In this document: in pieces, positions 43,796-56,600 of the stretch
Layout of the letters: each line of letters begins with the position of its first letter
Position numbering within the stretch: the first letter of the stretch is position 1
Assembly: GCA_910890315.1 (NCBI GenBank)
Contig: CAJVGD010000017.1
Coordinates: 186,001 to 250,000 of the forward strand
Length of the DNA: 64,000 nucleotides
Origin: Serendipita indica DSM 11827
Lineage: Eukaryota; Basidiomycota; Agaricomycetes; Sebacinales; Serendipitaceae
Reading direction: 5' to 3'
Notes under the pieces: model-generated
Database searches by the model: none
Seen by the model: only the letters and a program-made list of their open reading frames with translations
What the model was told of the DNA's origin: nothing
Position numbers and translations under genes: made by a program

Positions 43796-45849
43796 TCATT
43801 GATTCAATGCGATTGATGATAACAGATGAACGGCTTGGCCATCCCTCGGGGTAAACATGCAATCGAATTTGACTGGAAGCCTGTATAATCGTCAATACGA
43901 GCAGCCTTGACTGCTTATTAGGCGTACCGGAGAACATTTTTCGTGTACTGAACCTCTGTGTATAAGGGAACCGACTCTCCTGGTAAAGGGTCGATATTGA
44001 ATAATGCTATAGTAGTAGCCGTCATGTGAAACCCGGCACGGTCAGCAAAGTACATTCCCGGGCAGATTCTGAAGTTACTGAGCACGCAGAATGAGTATAA
44101 GGCATGTAAATTACCTTGGTCCGAATCCAAAGATGGTGACGGTAGGGTCCGGCAGCTTGCTGGCCTCGGATGATAAGAAACGCTCCGGTCTAAAGATTTC
44201 TGGGTCCCCCCATATCCTCGGATCGCTGAGCATAAAACCTGCGGGAAATTATCAAACCACTCATCATAGATGGTCGAACATACCGAAATTTGGGTTTATC
44301 AAGGAGCCCTTTGGTATAAAGTAGCCGTTGATCGTTTCGTCGTGCCTGTTCGAATGAGGAATAGCCAGAGGCACGGCGGAATTGAACCGAAGTGATTCTT
44401 TCCAGACGGCGTTGGTGTAAGGGAGGTCAGCACGATCTGTCACCCTCGGTAGTCGATCGCGGCCAATAACGGAGTCGATCTCAGCTTGTATCTTTTTTGC
44501 AATCTCCGGAAATAGAAACATGGCATGTAGAAACCGGATTATCACGGTAGATGTCTGTGGAAGGAAGTCAGGGGATGACTAGGTGACACAAGTTTTGTAC
44601 AGTATCAACACCAGCTGAAAGCGAGTCAGAATCGAAGAGCAAGATTCAACCCTCGTACCGAAGTAGAGATTGGCTAACGTATCCTGAACTTCAAATGGAG
44701 TACCAAATTCATTGATGAGGTCGTCAGCCAGACAGTGGTCGAGAGTTCCGGCTTTCTAGTACTATGTGAGATATGAGTCAGACGGAGCGTTGAAGCAACT
44801 TACATGACGCTCGACAGCCATCTGAAAAGGCCATTCACGAATGCAGTCGACGAGCCGCTTGCTGTATGCACCATGCCGCCTATAGCATGTCTGAGCATAA
44901 GAGATTTGACGCAAGCGGTCACATACTTGAATTGTCCTCCCGGCATCCAACTTGGCCAAAAACGAACTTTAGATGGCGGCTCAATGAGGAGAACCATGAA
45001 TAATTTGGACTCACGCAGCGGGATCAAGTCCACAGCCCATACAGTCAGGAGTGCTTCATCCAAAAGTTTGATTGCTTCTAAATTGAGTGCAATCATCTCT
45101 GCGCCGTGATCCTTCACGATACCATGCCCATAAGCGAGTTCGATGATAGTCATGCCCATAATGCTTCACCTGAATCAGCTTGGTATGTAGAGCATAGTAG
45201 ACGCACTTTGTAACCGTCTCCTTTGGATTCCCTTTGAGTTGTTGCAAGTCGAGGACAAACTGCTGTGCATTCCTTTCGATAAGAGGATCTTTGAGTGGCA
45301 TCTTTGTAGGCCCGATACCACGTCTGAACATTGTTCGCTCTGTACCATGGACTATGTCGGCATTGATGAACGCGGGCGACCAATTCCAGCCCATACTATG
45401 GAGGGTCAGGATTTAAGAGGCGTACTTCGAAGCTTTCACTTACAGTTGCATAATCATGTAACCTATTCTTCTGTCCGAATTGAATTTTGCGCGCTTGTTG
45501 AGGAGTTCTTGGGCAACATCCAGACTATTGATGATATAGAAGGACATTCCTGGGAGTTGCACATATACTATGTCACCTATTCAACTTGTTAGAGGCATGT
45601 AAACGGGCTGTTATCTCACTTGCCATAGAGTTTTCCCCATTCATTGAAGACGACAGCCCAATCCTCCATCGGAAAGTTGTGCGCGTTCCCCAGCAACGGT
45701 AGTCGCGGAGGACCTGGCGGATAGGTTCGGCCTGAACGGTAAGCCCTTCTCGATGCCGCGCAGGCCAGCCCGACCGAGACGACTGCCGCCGCTGCTGCTC
45801 CCAACTGGACTAGAGTCGCTCTCGATACGAGCGTCTTGATGCCTTCCAT
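43796..45849 (-). CDS. Cytochrome P450 (OrdA-like), tandem copy 1
   Basis: Exon 1: MEGIKTLVSRATLVQLGAAA with an anchor helix, then YPPGPPRLPLLGNAHNFPME. Next exons: a segment ending LPGMSFYIINSLDVAQELL, MGWNWSPAFINADIVHGTER, MTIIELAYGHGIVKDHGAEM and RFWPSWMPGGQFKYV. The I-helix AGVDT falls at about 44605-44620. IIRFLHAMFLFPEIAKKIQA, ExxR as KESLRFNS (about 44380), FRPERFLSSEASKLPDP, and the heme loop split by an intron before ICPGMYFADRAGFH. A small last exon gives LPVKFDCMFTPRDGQAVHLL and ends LNQ, stop TGA 43796-43798. All joins keep frame, so this copy looks functional. It is closely related to the two following copies, and more distantly to the P450 at 15992. Confidence 0.88.
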
Positions 45850-46584
45850 GCTGAGGACAAGTCCAAGGGGCGAAGGGGCGACATGTGGGACAGGGTTGGT
45901 CCATAACCGGCAATCCAGATTGTGAGCCCCACAGGGCCACTAGAGATCCTACCGCAGTCTGTTGATCAAAGTATTCACGATAGGAGGTTGATTTGAGCCC
46001 GAGGTTTGCATCTTGATACCTTCATGGTGGGATGCCAGCAAAGCTTTCCAAAAGAACGCTTCTTGGTGGTCGTTTCATTAAATTTGTTGAAGCAGTTGGA
46101 GGCTTGGCGATCTTGGTGAAGGGGCATCTGAGCGAAGTCGGGTCTAAGAGGTATCGGTAGTTTGGCGTCAGTTCCTCAATCCTTTTTATGAGGAGTAAGC
46201 TTTCACTATGATTCGAGTCTTCTGAATAGCTGTATGAGATTGCTCGAATGATCCTGTCCTCTTGATTGAACAACATAGGCGTCTTCAAAGCAGGTTATAT
46301 ATCGCCGTGATTCGATCATATTGATGCTAGTTTGTTCCATGCCCGCCACAATGTAGTAGGGGTGTTAGAGGTTGACTTGCTTCACTTTCTGGGCTGCATC
46401 AACCTATCTCTATTCTTAATTTGCCCTTAGAAAGTGCGTGGCTACTCGACTCCGAGAATTCCACCATTCGCACTACATAATCAAGCACACCCATTCGATT
46501 CAAAGGACATCACAAGGTCAGTTTCAATGCGTATACTCCGAAAAGCCCGTCCGTCCCAATTCATTCGTTCAGCTAGCTATAGCT
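45850..46584. other. Intergenic region between P450 copies 1 and 2
   Basis: About 735 bp containing the copy 1 promoter (minus strand). The sequence shows no gene. Similar AATTCCACCATTCGCAC and ATTCGATTC words recur in the gap at 49.36-49.45 kb, as expected if the 3' flank was duplicated with the gene. Confidence 0.4.
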
Positions 46585-48629
46585 TCAATAGCCCAATGCC
46601 AGGGAGGATAAGAGATGAGTAGCTTTGCTATCCCTCGGAGCAAAACTGCAATCGAACTTGACGGGAAGTCTGTATAATCGTGAATACGAACAACTCGGCT
46701 TGCTACCATGCTCACCGGAAAAGAGTTTTCGTGTATTCAACCTCCGTGTATAGCGGAACCAACTCTCCGGGTAGAGGCTTGATATCGAACAATGCCATCG
46801 TCGAAACCGCCATGTGAAACCCAGTACGATCAGCAAAATACATTCCTGGACAAATTCTAGAGTGGCTGAGTAGGTCGAATGCATCTAATAAATTAACAGA
46901 CCTCGCTCCAAATCCAAAGATGAGAACAGTGGGATCTGGCAGAGCACTGGCCTCGGCTGAGAGAAAACGCTCTGGTCTAAAGATTTCCGGGTCTCCCCAT
47001 ATCTTTGGATTATTGAGCATGAAGCCTACGATGGTCATCAAACATTCATTATAGCGGGTCTAACATACCGAAATTGGAATTTATAATGGAGCCTTTAGGG
47101 ATAAAGTAACCGTTGATTGTTTCATCGTGCATGTTCGAACGAGGAGCGCCCACGGGCGCGGCACATTTGAGCCGCAGCGATTCTTTCCAGACGGCATTGG
47201 TATAGGGGAGATCAGCACGATCTTTCACACTCGGTAGTCGCTCCCGACCAATAACAGAGTCAATCTCTGCTTGCACCTTTTTTGCGATTTCCGGGAAAAC
47301 AAACATGGCATGTAGAAACTGGACAACCACTGTGGATGTCTGTTGAAAGAGGTAAATAGATGACTGCGTCGCACAAGTTCATTACAGTATCAACACCGGC
47401 TGAGAATCAGTCAGAATGGAAAGCTGAGTGAAAAGCCTGATACCTAGATAGAGAGAGGCTAGCGTGTCTTGAACTTCAAACCGTGTACCAAACTCGTTGA
47501 TAAGATCGTCAGCGAGGCAGTGGCCAAGAGTTCCGGCTTTCTGCCACTTGATGAGGTAAAAGATTAACTAAAGCCTTCAAATTACTGACATGACGTTCGA
47601 TGGCCATCTGAAAAGGCCATTCCCGAATACGGTCGACAAGCTGCTTGCTGTATGCACCATGCCGTCTACAGTATGTATGAGGACTAGAGGCATGACAAAA
47701 CAATTACCACTTAAATTGTCCTCCTGGCATCCAACTAGGCCAGAAACGAACTGTAATGGCTCGATGAGGTTTATGGGATTGTATTCGACTCACGCAGAGG
47801 AAAGATCCACAGCCCATACTGTCACGACGGCTTGATTCAAGAGTCTCATCGCTTCTACATTAAGTGCAGTCAACTCCACTCCATGATCTTTTACAATGCC
47901 ACGGCCGTAAGCGAGCTCGATGATAGTCATGCCAATGATACTTTCAGCAACTGTAAGCTATGAGCAACTATGAGCTTGGTAAACGTACTTTACTATTGTA
48001 TTTCTTGGGTTTCCTTTAATCCTTTGTAAATCGAGAACGAGTTGCTGGGTATGACTTTCAATGAGAGGATCTTTCAACGGCATCTTTGTCGGACCGATCC
48101 CACGTTTGAACATTGTTCGCTCGGTGCTGTGAACGATATCGGCGTTTCTGAATATAGGTGTCCATTCCCAGCCCATACTATGGAAATTCAGCACGTTGAA
48201 GGATTTCCTTGGCCATCACGCACAGTTTCATAATCATGTGACCAACATTTCGGTCTGAATTAAACTTTGCCCGCTTATTGAATAGTTCTTGTGCGATTTC
48301 AAAAGAATTGACGATAACAAAAGAGGTTCCGGGAAGTTGTATGTGGATTATGTCCCCTATTCAACCTGTAGACCCATTTCAAACGGACTGCCCTTTAGTT
48401 CACCGTAGAGCTTTTGCCATTCGTTGAACACGACGGCACAGTTATCCACAGGAAAGTTGTGCGCATTCCCGATGAGAAGAAGCTTGGGCGGTCCTGGTGG
48501 ATAATGTCGGCCTGAGCCGTATGTCTTTCGTGATGTTGCATAGACGAGCCCGAGGGAGATGACAGCCGCCGCTGCAGTCCCCCACTGGACTGGAGTCGCG
48601 TTTGATAGCAATGCCTGGATGTTTTCCAT
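46585..48629 (-). CDS. Cytochrome P450 (OrdA-like), tandem copy 2
   Basis: Exon 1: MENIQALLSNATPVQWGTAA and YPPGPPKLLLIGNAHNFPVD. Then MGWEWTPIFRNADIVHSTER, the AGVDT I-helix (about 47390-47400), VVQFLHAMFVFPEIAKKVQA, KESLRLKCAAPVGAPRSN, GDPEIFRPERFLSAEASALP and FGFGAR/ICPGMYFADRTGFH. The last exon gives LPVKFDCSFAPRDSKATHLL and ends SSLALGY, stop 46585-46587. The exon ending VWAVDLSS (about 47795) is two bases shorter than in copy 1, within a run of T, and would shift the frame into the next exon (RFWPSWMPGGQFK). Everything else is intact, so this is either a consensus error or a very recent lesion. Confidence 0.8.
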
Positions 48630-49511
48630 GCTGAGGACGAGTCCAAGGTTGGTACAAACAGGAACACGGTGTGGTATCCTCCACAGACCTGTCGAGATCC
48701 AACCGCAATCTAATGATAAATTATCCCCGATAGCGCCGTTTCAATTCTCATTGTGCCCCACAAGAGGAAGCACCAGCCAAGAGTATAACGTACAGAGCGT
48801 CAGTAACTGTAAAGACGATGAGGCGGCGTCCAAGAGGTAATAGACAGCTAGACCCGCAACGAAGATGGCGTGCAATTCAAGTGATTCTTTACCTCCTTGA
48901 CATGTCTTATCTATATGCAGGATCTATCGAGTCATAAATCACAGTAAGTCTATCGCCTCCTGCTCCAGGAGAATATCCACTGGTTGACCTACCCCAACTT
49001 AGTTCCTTCTTTCACTATCCAGGTATGTTGGCGGCGGACAATTATTCAAAGAAGAATTGCTTATTGGAGGTCACGTGGTGCATCTGATTGCGCCAGGATG
49101 ACGATCTTGGCATGAAGGTCTCACGAGAAGTCGTGTTTAAGAGGCCTCAGCTAGGTGCCGGTTTCCTTGGCTCCTCTATCCGTTTATCCTTTCTCACTGG
49201 CTTCCCTAATTCAATCTTATTATTCGCCAGATTCTTGTCGTCTTAATTTGGGCTCTACCGCTGAATATGTGTTCTAGGCTGCCCGACACACCTTTATCCC
49301 ATTTTTTGGACCTTATGGATAGTGAATATCATACTACACCTGGTCCTGACGAGCTCACAATTCGCACTCCATTGACGAGCAGGATTCCTTCGACATAGCC
49401 CGCAACTCCATTCGATTCATATGAAATCTCGAGGTCAGTTTCAATGCGGATACCCTGAAATCACTGTCCATCCCAATGTCAGGGTCGTTGGAAGCCAGAA
49501 CCACATGAGGC
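48630..49511. other. Intergenic region between P450 copies 2 and 3
   Basis: About 880 bp with the promoter of copy 2 (minus strand). No open frame or RNA gene is recognised. Confidence 0.4.
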
Positions 49512-51564
49512 TCAACGACTCAACGCAAGAGAAGATAAGAGCTGACTGGCTTTATCATCCCTTGGCGTGAATACGCAATCAAAATTGACGGGAAGTCTAA
49601 AAAGCAGTCAAATATTGATCACCATTGGACCGCTCAACGTACCGCATGCCTCTCTTGAGGTACTGAACTGTTGCGGGATGAGGTACTGACTCTCCAGGTA
49701 GCGAATTGATGTCGAATAATGCAATGGCCGTGGTCACGAGATGGAATCCTGTACGGTCAGCAAAGTACATTCCTGGACAGATCCCGGAACAGGTTAATAC
49801 ATTAGCTATTCCCTTCTCAATGTCTTACCTTGGTCCGAACCCGAAGATAAGAGTGGTTAGATCAGGCAATGAGCTTGCGTCGGAAGAGAGGAAACGTTCG
49901 GGTCGGAAGACGTCAGGGTCACCCCATATATTTAGGTCGCTGAGCATCGATCCTGTGATGATATGTGAATTTATCTTGCTTAGAAGGATTCAGCGTACCG
50001 AAATTTTGGTTGATGATTGAGCCTTTTGGGATAAAGTGCCCGTTAATTAGCTGATCTTCGTTACTCGAATGAGGAATGCCCAGAGGCATGGAACACTTGT
50101 ACCGAATAGCTTCCTTCCAGACGGCATTGGAGTATGGTAGGTGATTTCGTTCCTTTGCTGTCGGCAATCGGTCACGACCAATTACTGAGTCGATGTCAGA
50201 TTGCATCTTCTTTGTGACCTCTGGTAAATGAACATGGTGTGCAAGAATCGGATGATTAGAGTGGGTGTCTGCACGAGATGTGTGAGCATGAAGCAACTTG
50301 TACTGATTTCTCGTACTGTATCGACACCGGCTAGAGACGAGTTAGCGAATTCCAAGTAGGTGAGAGGCACATACCAAAGTAGATATTGGCGAGCGTGTCT
50401 CGAACTTCGAAGGAGGTCCCAAATTCATTCATCAAGTCATCCGCGAAACAGTGATCAAGCGTTCCAGCTTTCTAAGCGAGTGTAAGGTCAATGAAGTCGC
50501 TATTTTGGATGCGGCTCACACGGCACTCGATAGCCATTCGGAATGGCCATTGCCGGATTCGATCCACAAGTTGCTTGCAGTATGCGCCAGATCGTCTGGA
50601 TATATATATCAGTTTAAGACTAAAGCACGGCGAGCGGTGTACTTGAATTCTCCTTCAGGCATCCAGCTTGGCCAGAAGCGCACTGTAACTGGCTTGAGCC
50701 GATCCAATCGCAAAGGCCTCACTCACATAACGGGATTCGATCAACAGTCCACACGGTCAAAATGGCATTTTCCAACAGGTTCCTTGCCTCCAAGTTGAGT
50801 GCAATCATCTCGTCTCCATGCTCCTTCACGATGCCTCGGCCATACGCCAATTCGATAATGATCATTCTGACAGTGCTGTCATCAATGTTCAATTAAGAGA
50901 GGGTTAGAACCGAGTGAGCCTACTTTAATATCGTGCTCTTCGGATTTCCTCTTACGCCTTGTAGGTCGAGCACAAAATCCTGAGCCTTTCTCTCGATGAG
51001 GGGATCCTTTAACGGCATCTTTGTTGGCCCTATGCCACGTCTAAACAGGGTTCTGATTCTGCCGGGTAGTGCATCGGAACTCATAAACGCAGGTAACCAG
51101 CTCCACCCATACTGCAGGTCGAGTGAGAAAGGAATGCAGGTGAAAGGACATACGTACAGATTCATGATCATATACCCTATCTTTCTCTCTGAATTGAGCT
51201 TTGCGCGTTTGTTACAGAGCTCTTGCGCAATTTCCAGTGAATTGATGATATAGAAGGGCATTCCGGGAAGCTGAACATAGACTATGTCACCTATAACACC
51301 CGTTACGTTTGTTCAATGGTTCTGCTAGTCTCATTCACCATAGAGCTTTTGCCGCTCGTTGAAGATGACTCCCCAGTTTTCTGTCGGAAAGTTGTGAGAG
51401 CTACCGATAAGAGGGAGTCTTGGTGGCCCTTTTGGATAACGACACGAAGACGGAGGTATCTTTGTCGACCATGCGTAGACGAGTCCAACGGAGATGAGTG
51501 CGGTTGCAGCAGCTCCGAGCTGAACTGGGCTCGCGTTTGACAACAATGCTTGGACCTCTTGCAT
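49512..51564 (-). CDS. Cytochrome P450 (OrdA-like), tandem copy 3
   Basis: Exon 1: MQEVQALLSNASPVQLGAAA and YPKGPPRLPLIGSSHNFPTE. Further: MPFYIINSLEIAQELCNKRA, WSWLPAFMSSDALPGRIRT, AGVDT (about 50325), the IIRFLHTMFIY exon, a segment ending YSNAVWKEAIRYKCSMP with its ExxR, GHFIPKGSIINQNFG, and the ICPGMYFADR loop. The last exon gives LPVNFDCVFTPRDDKASQLL and ends SSLALSR, stop TGA 49512-49514. Between TMFIY and PEVTKKMQSD (about 50230) the frame is one base short relative to copies 1 and 2, so the protein would be broken there unless the sequence is wrong. The upstream proline hinge also differs (YPKGPP). Confidence 0.72.
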
Positions 51565-52075
51565 GATGTGGAAGAGGTTAGAAGTGTGCAGATGAGGAGG
51601 ACTCTGGTCGCCCCTTTTTGCAGCTTACGCCCAAACCGATTCCAACCGCGGAGCACCAGGGCGCGATAGAGATATAGACATAATTCAAGTGCGTGTTGAG
51701 GTTCTAGGGTCATTACGAAATTTACGAAAAGGTACTTTTCCTCTGATCATCGAATGGCTCCGAGCACCGAAACGACTTTTGAGCCCTTTGCTGGAATTTG
51801 TATCGGGGTGACTGGTAAGAAGTAGAGGGAAATACGATGCTCCAGTCACGTTGACCGACTGTTGCAGCCGAGGGCTGGCGTGTCTACCGCTGACAACACG
51901 GAATCCACACGAAGATATTGAGGATCAGCCCAGCAATGTCTGGAATAGCGCCGTCGGATCATTTTACGTTGGCATTGACGACTCGTCAGCCATGGCACGG
52001 TTCAAAAGACAGTTCGGCCACTTGGGCGCGCCTACATAATCCGACGTTGACCAAGGCAAACCATTCTCATCCACC
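51565..52075. promoter_or_regulatory. Divergent region between P450 copy 3 and the F-box-like pseudogene
   Basis: About 510 bp holding the minus-strand promoter of the P450. I see no clear TATA box or other element. Confidence 0.35.
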
Positions 52076-53295
52076 ATGAAATTATATCCTTCCACCAACT
52101 CTAAACGTCCTCGACGACATCACACAGGACCCCGTGCGAATGACTCCACCAGGGCGATTGACCGATTACCCTTGGTCTTGGGGCACATTATCCTCTATCA
52201 TACTTTGCTTGACTGGAAAGCACCGACAATAGCGTGTGCTGTATGCCAGGCGTGGCGCTGTGCGACTCTATTGACTCGAGAGGCATGGACTTATTTCGAC
52301 ATCCCCGACGACTCGCCAATGACCCCTCGAAATGTCAATCTATGGCTTATACGAGCCATAAACGGCCGATACATGCCCTCGTCGAGTACACGGTGCACAG
52401 GGATCGCCAGTCTCTCGCCTGGACATTGGTACCCCGTCTTGTATCTCTCCGCCTAGTAGGACAGTTTGGATGCTTCATGTCCCAGGTTATCTATCTTTCA
52501 CTCCTCGAGCATCTGACAATACTCGAGCTCGACTTGAATGGTCACTGCACGAATGGGCCTTCCAAGCGTGTAGCACCAAATCTCAAGGAACTCCGCCTAC
52601 ATTCTCTTCGCTGTTGGCGCAAATGGTCGAACCCTCCACCCATCCAATCACTCCACATCAACGTGATGACTTACGAATCTCAATTGGCCTGGCCCCGTAT
52701 CCTGTGCGAATGCCGTGACACTCTCCAGACTCTCATATCACTACCGCCGCGAAACTACTCGATCCACCACATGGGTCTGTATACATGCCCAAGCTTGAGA
52801 AACTCCAGCTGCTCGTGACCGATCATAACGAACGGGAGAGTATAATAGCGTTGCAAGGCTACCTCTTCGCGCCATCTCTCCGTGGGTTTCTCAACGGCTT
52901 CAGTAACTGCGTCGTCAACCCGCCTCGATGGGACTATCCAAGTCTCGAGGCGTATACGTTGTGGTACCCAATATACGCGCCGACTCTCTCACTTTACCCA
53001 GTTGAAGTGTCTAACCATCGTCGTATGGGTGGAACGGATCAAACATGTCCTGATCCCTATGCTTACCGAGCTTCTGGCGAAAGATGAAGCCCTTTTAAAT
53101 CTCGAAGAGCTTCGATATTCATTAGAATATGGAAATATGCGGAAACATAATCTGGAAGTATGGAGGAAAGTGCTTGATGACTTGGTGGTTCTGAGAAGAC
53201 TGACCTCGCAGATACGAGAACGATGCGCTCATTTACTGGTCACGCCGACTCGGCACAAGACGAGCTATCCGTTCTACTTGGGCAGCTGGAGGTAA
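52076..53295 (+). pseudogene. F-box-like gene, frame-disrupted paralogue of the 18.3-kb gene
   Basis: Starts MKLYPSTNSKRPRRHHTGPR, then STRAIDRLPLVLGHIILYHT and ACAVCQAWRCATLLTREAW, parallel to AIDRVPLEIWGHIIVF and SAVCRAWRTAALLTTEAW of the gene at 18341. Homology continues through the whole length (APNLKELRLHSLRCWRKWSN; NCVVNPPRWDYPSLEAYTLW; FTQLKCLTIVVW) but jumps between frames at about 52367, 52775 and 53000. At least three indels therefore separate it from a continuous frame; short introns do not explain them because no GT-AG pair fits. Most likely a recently dead copy, or a poor consensus. It lies just upstream of the NACHT-WD40 gene. Confidence 0.65.
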
Positions 53296-53658
53296 GCAAG
53301 GCAGTTGCTTTGAACCAATCTGATCATATTATAGTGCTTTAGAGGAGATATGAGCCAAGTCTCTAACCCCAGAGGATTATAGTTGAGAGTGTAAGGATTT
53401 TCGGGATGTTTTACTCATGATATACATCTTTGAAAACAGGATTAAACCGAGACAGAGACTGGTCGGGTCTGTGCTGCTTACTGGTTATAAGCGTTTTGTA
53501 CTGTTCAATAGAGTACTAAATCATTGCATGATTGCCAAGGTCATCTAGTGAAGCCCGCCGCTCAACTTCGATGGTTGGGATCGAGACTGGCAAGCGCCAA
53601 ACTCATCTTGGACCCGTCCACCTCCCTTTCGCAAGTCAACTGCCCAAGAAACGCGACT

Positions 53659-56600
53659 ATGAATCCACCAGGTTCTTCATCTTCTACAGCACCCTCATCA
53701 CGCAAGAGGGGTCAAGTGTACAACGCAGCCAGTGTCGGTCTCGACTTTCTGGGGAATATATCCGAGGGGTCAGATATACTGTCTCCCCTCAAAGCAGCAT
53801 GTAGAGCGACTAATTCGGTTCTCAATGTTATCCAAGTGAGTAGACGATACCAGCATCACTTCCATCTGAACACGCGGCGGCAGGCAATCAATGATAACCA
53901 AGAAGAATGGGACGAAATAACCCGACGCCTGGATCAATACATGTCATCTATGGAGAACCAGATTGATTCATTCGAGAAGTATCCTCCAGAAGACAGGAAA
54001 GTAGACGAGGCATTCAGTCGGCCGCTCGTCCATTATGTCGAGTACGTACACGGACCAATCTACATCTCCGTGCTAAGAAACGCAGGACTCTCGAGGATTT
54101 CTCTAGATTAGTCGAGAATCACAGGCATAAACGAAGTCGTAGCGGATTTGGCACGTTGACAGAGATTCGAAAAGTCAAGATTGATGCCGGAGTGATCCGT
54201 AACTTCAATCGTGATATCGAGGATCTGCATCGGCAGTTCATGGTACGCCCTTCATCGGCGACGTTCTCAACCTTACATGCAGATAGGAGGCATTGAGCAG
54301 CTTTACCGCATTCCGTATTCAGGCTATCGAAAGGAAAATGGAAAGGATCCTCACCGACGGTACGTTACTATTTGTACAAAAATCTCGCTGACTGGTTCAA
54401 GACGACGCGTCTGCTATACTCCAGTTGCCAATAGTAGCATTCGTCGCGTCTTCGGTCCACAATACCTGTCTACAAGGAACGCGTGAGGCTGTTCTTCAGA
54501 CAATCTGGCGTTGGGCGGAGGACGACATGTCGGACAAGCCCATCTTTTGGTTGTGTGACATAGCCGGCTCTGGCAAATCCACCGTGACAATGTCTGTTGC
54601 GGAATCATGGCGAGCGCAGGGCATCCTAGGAGGCCAATTCTTCTTCTCCATGGCCAGCAGCGAGGCATCCACTACGGAGAAGTTCTGTTCCACCATAGCA
54701 AGAGAGCTCGCCAACTACATCCCCGAGCTTGCGCCCCATGTGGCAGCAGCCATAAAGCAAAATCCCGCCATTCTGCGACGCCCACTCCACGAGCAATTCC
54801 GAGCGCTCATCATCGAACCACTCCGTCACCGACAAGAACGCATAGTCCTAGTCTTGGATGCCATCGACGAGTGCAAGTTGGGATCACAGAGGAGAGAGCT
54901 GCTCGACACCTTGTCCAGGGTTGTTGGGGAAGCCAGGAATCTGAAGATATTTATGACCAGTCGGCCTGATCCGGTTATCGAAGACATCTTGAAGCCGCTT
55001 TCGATCAAAGCAGAGCTAAAGGACCGCCTCCACGATGTCAGTCATCATGACAATATCGACGACATATCAACCTACGTACATCAGTCGCTTCGTGAAGTCC
55101 TATCGCATGACAAGCGACAACGACTGGTCGAAAAGGCCAAGGGGTTGTTTATCTGGGCAAGCACCGCATGCCGAATGCTCATCGATCCTGCGACTTTCGA
55201 TACCCCCGAGAGCATATATCATCGGCTGATTGCTGTGGATCAGAACGGGGCAATGGACGAGGTTTACGACCTGGTGTTTGAGCGTACAGACCCGAACTCG
55301 TATTCGACCATGTGTAGTATGCTCGCATTGCTACTCGCAGCATTCGAACCCCTAACTATCAATGATTTCGACGACCTCCTCAAATCGGCTGGAATCTGCG
55401 GAAGAGCCAGGGCATTGGTGAAAAACCTGGGAAGCGTACTTACTGAAGATCCGACTACAAATTTGATCCAGTTTCGTCATCCCACTTTCATCGAGTACCT
55501 TCGAGGTCGCTGCACCACCCCCACCGTCGATAATCGGAGTAAAATGTATCTTGATATTACCCATGCACACGGTCAAGCCGCTTCGTGGTGTCTCCGAAGT
55601 CTCAAATCACCCAAGGAAGGTCTCAAGTTCAATATATGTGACATCAAGTCATCCTTCTACCTAAATAGACAGCTTCCAGACCTAGAGGCAAGGGTGTCGA
55701 AGCTCATCCCCAGAAAACTTCAATATGGGAGCCTTCATTGGTTGTTCCATGTGTCCGAAACGGATGGCGGTTGGCGACGAAGATTGAAAAACGAACTTCG
55801 ATACATAGTGACGACTCCATATCCGCTATACTGGATGGAGATCCTGAGCGCCATCGGAGGGGTCGCAAGAGCGATAGGTGGGCTTCGGTCTGTAGCCTGG
55901 TGTACAGAGGCGAGTAGTCTCTGATTTGTTTTTTCTGCCTATTCACATACAGGACAGATTGAAGAGGATACAAAAGGCCGGATTCATGAGATCCAGCGAT
56001 TTATGATGACATTCCTGGTGGCTATTCAGGACAGTATACCACACATCTACCTCTCAGCATTACCATTCACGCCTAGGAAGTCAAATCTACACGTGGAGGG
56101 TCTGCACGAGTATAAGGATACTATTGGCGTGACCCAGGGTCTTGAGGATATATACTATGGATTACCAGACGCTCTTCGAGGTCACGACGGTTGGGTCAAC
56201 GCTGTCGGATTCTCACCAGACGGCTCGCAAATTGTCTCTGGCTCATGGGATACGACCATTCGACTGTGGGATGCAGCCACTGGTCAGCCGTTAGGAGAGC
56301 CACTTCGAGGTCATGAACACTCAGTCAGGGCCGTCGGATTCTCACCAGACGGCTCGCAAATTGTCTCTGGCTCATCGGATAGGACCATTCGACTGTGGGA
56401 TGCAGCCACTGGTCAGCCGTTAGGAGAGCCACTTCGAGGTCATGAACACTCAGTCAGCGCCGTCGGATTCTCACCAGACGGCTCGCAAATTGTCTCTGGC
56501 TCATCGGATACGACCATTCGACTGTGGGATGCAGCCACTGGTCAGCCGTTAGGAGAGCCACTTCGAGGTCATGAACACGAAGTCAGGGCCGTCGGATTCT

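Noticed and set aside
15992-53295. P450 plus F-box as one duplicated and inverted block
   Set aside because: The pairs are tail-to-tail at 16-20 kb but head-to-head at 49.5-53.3 kb, so a simple block duplication does not explain both.
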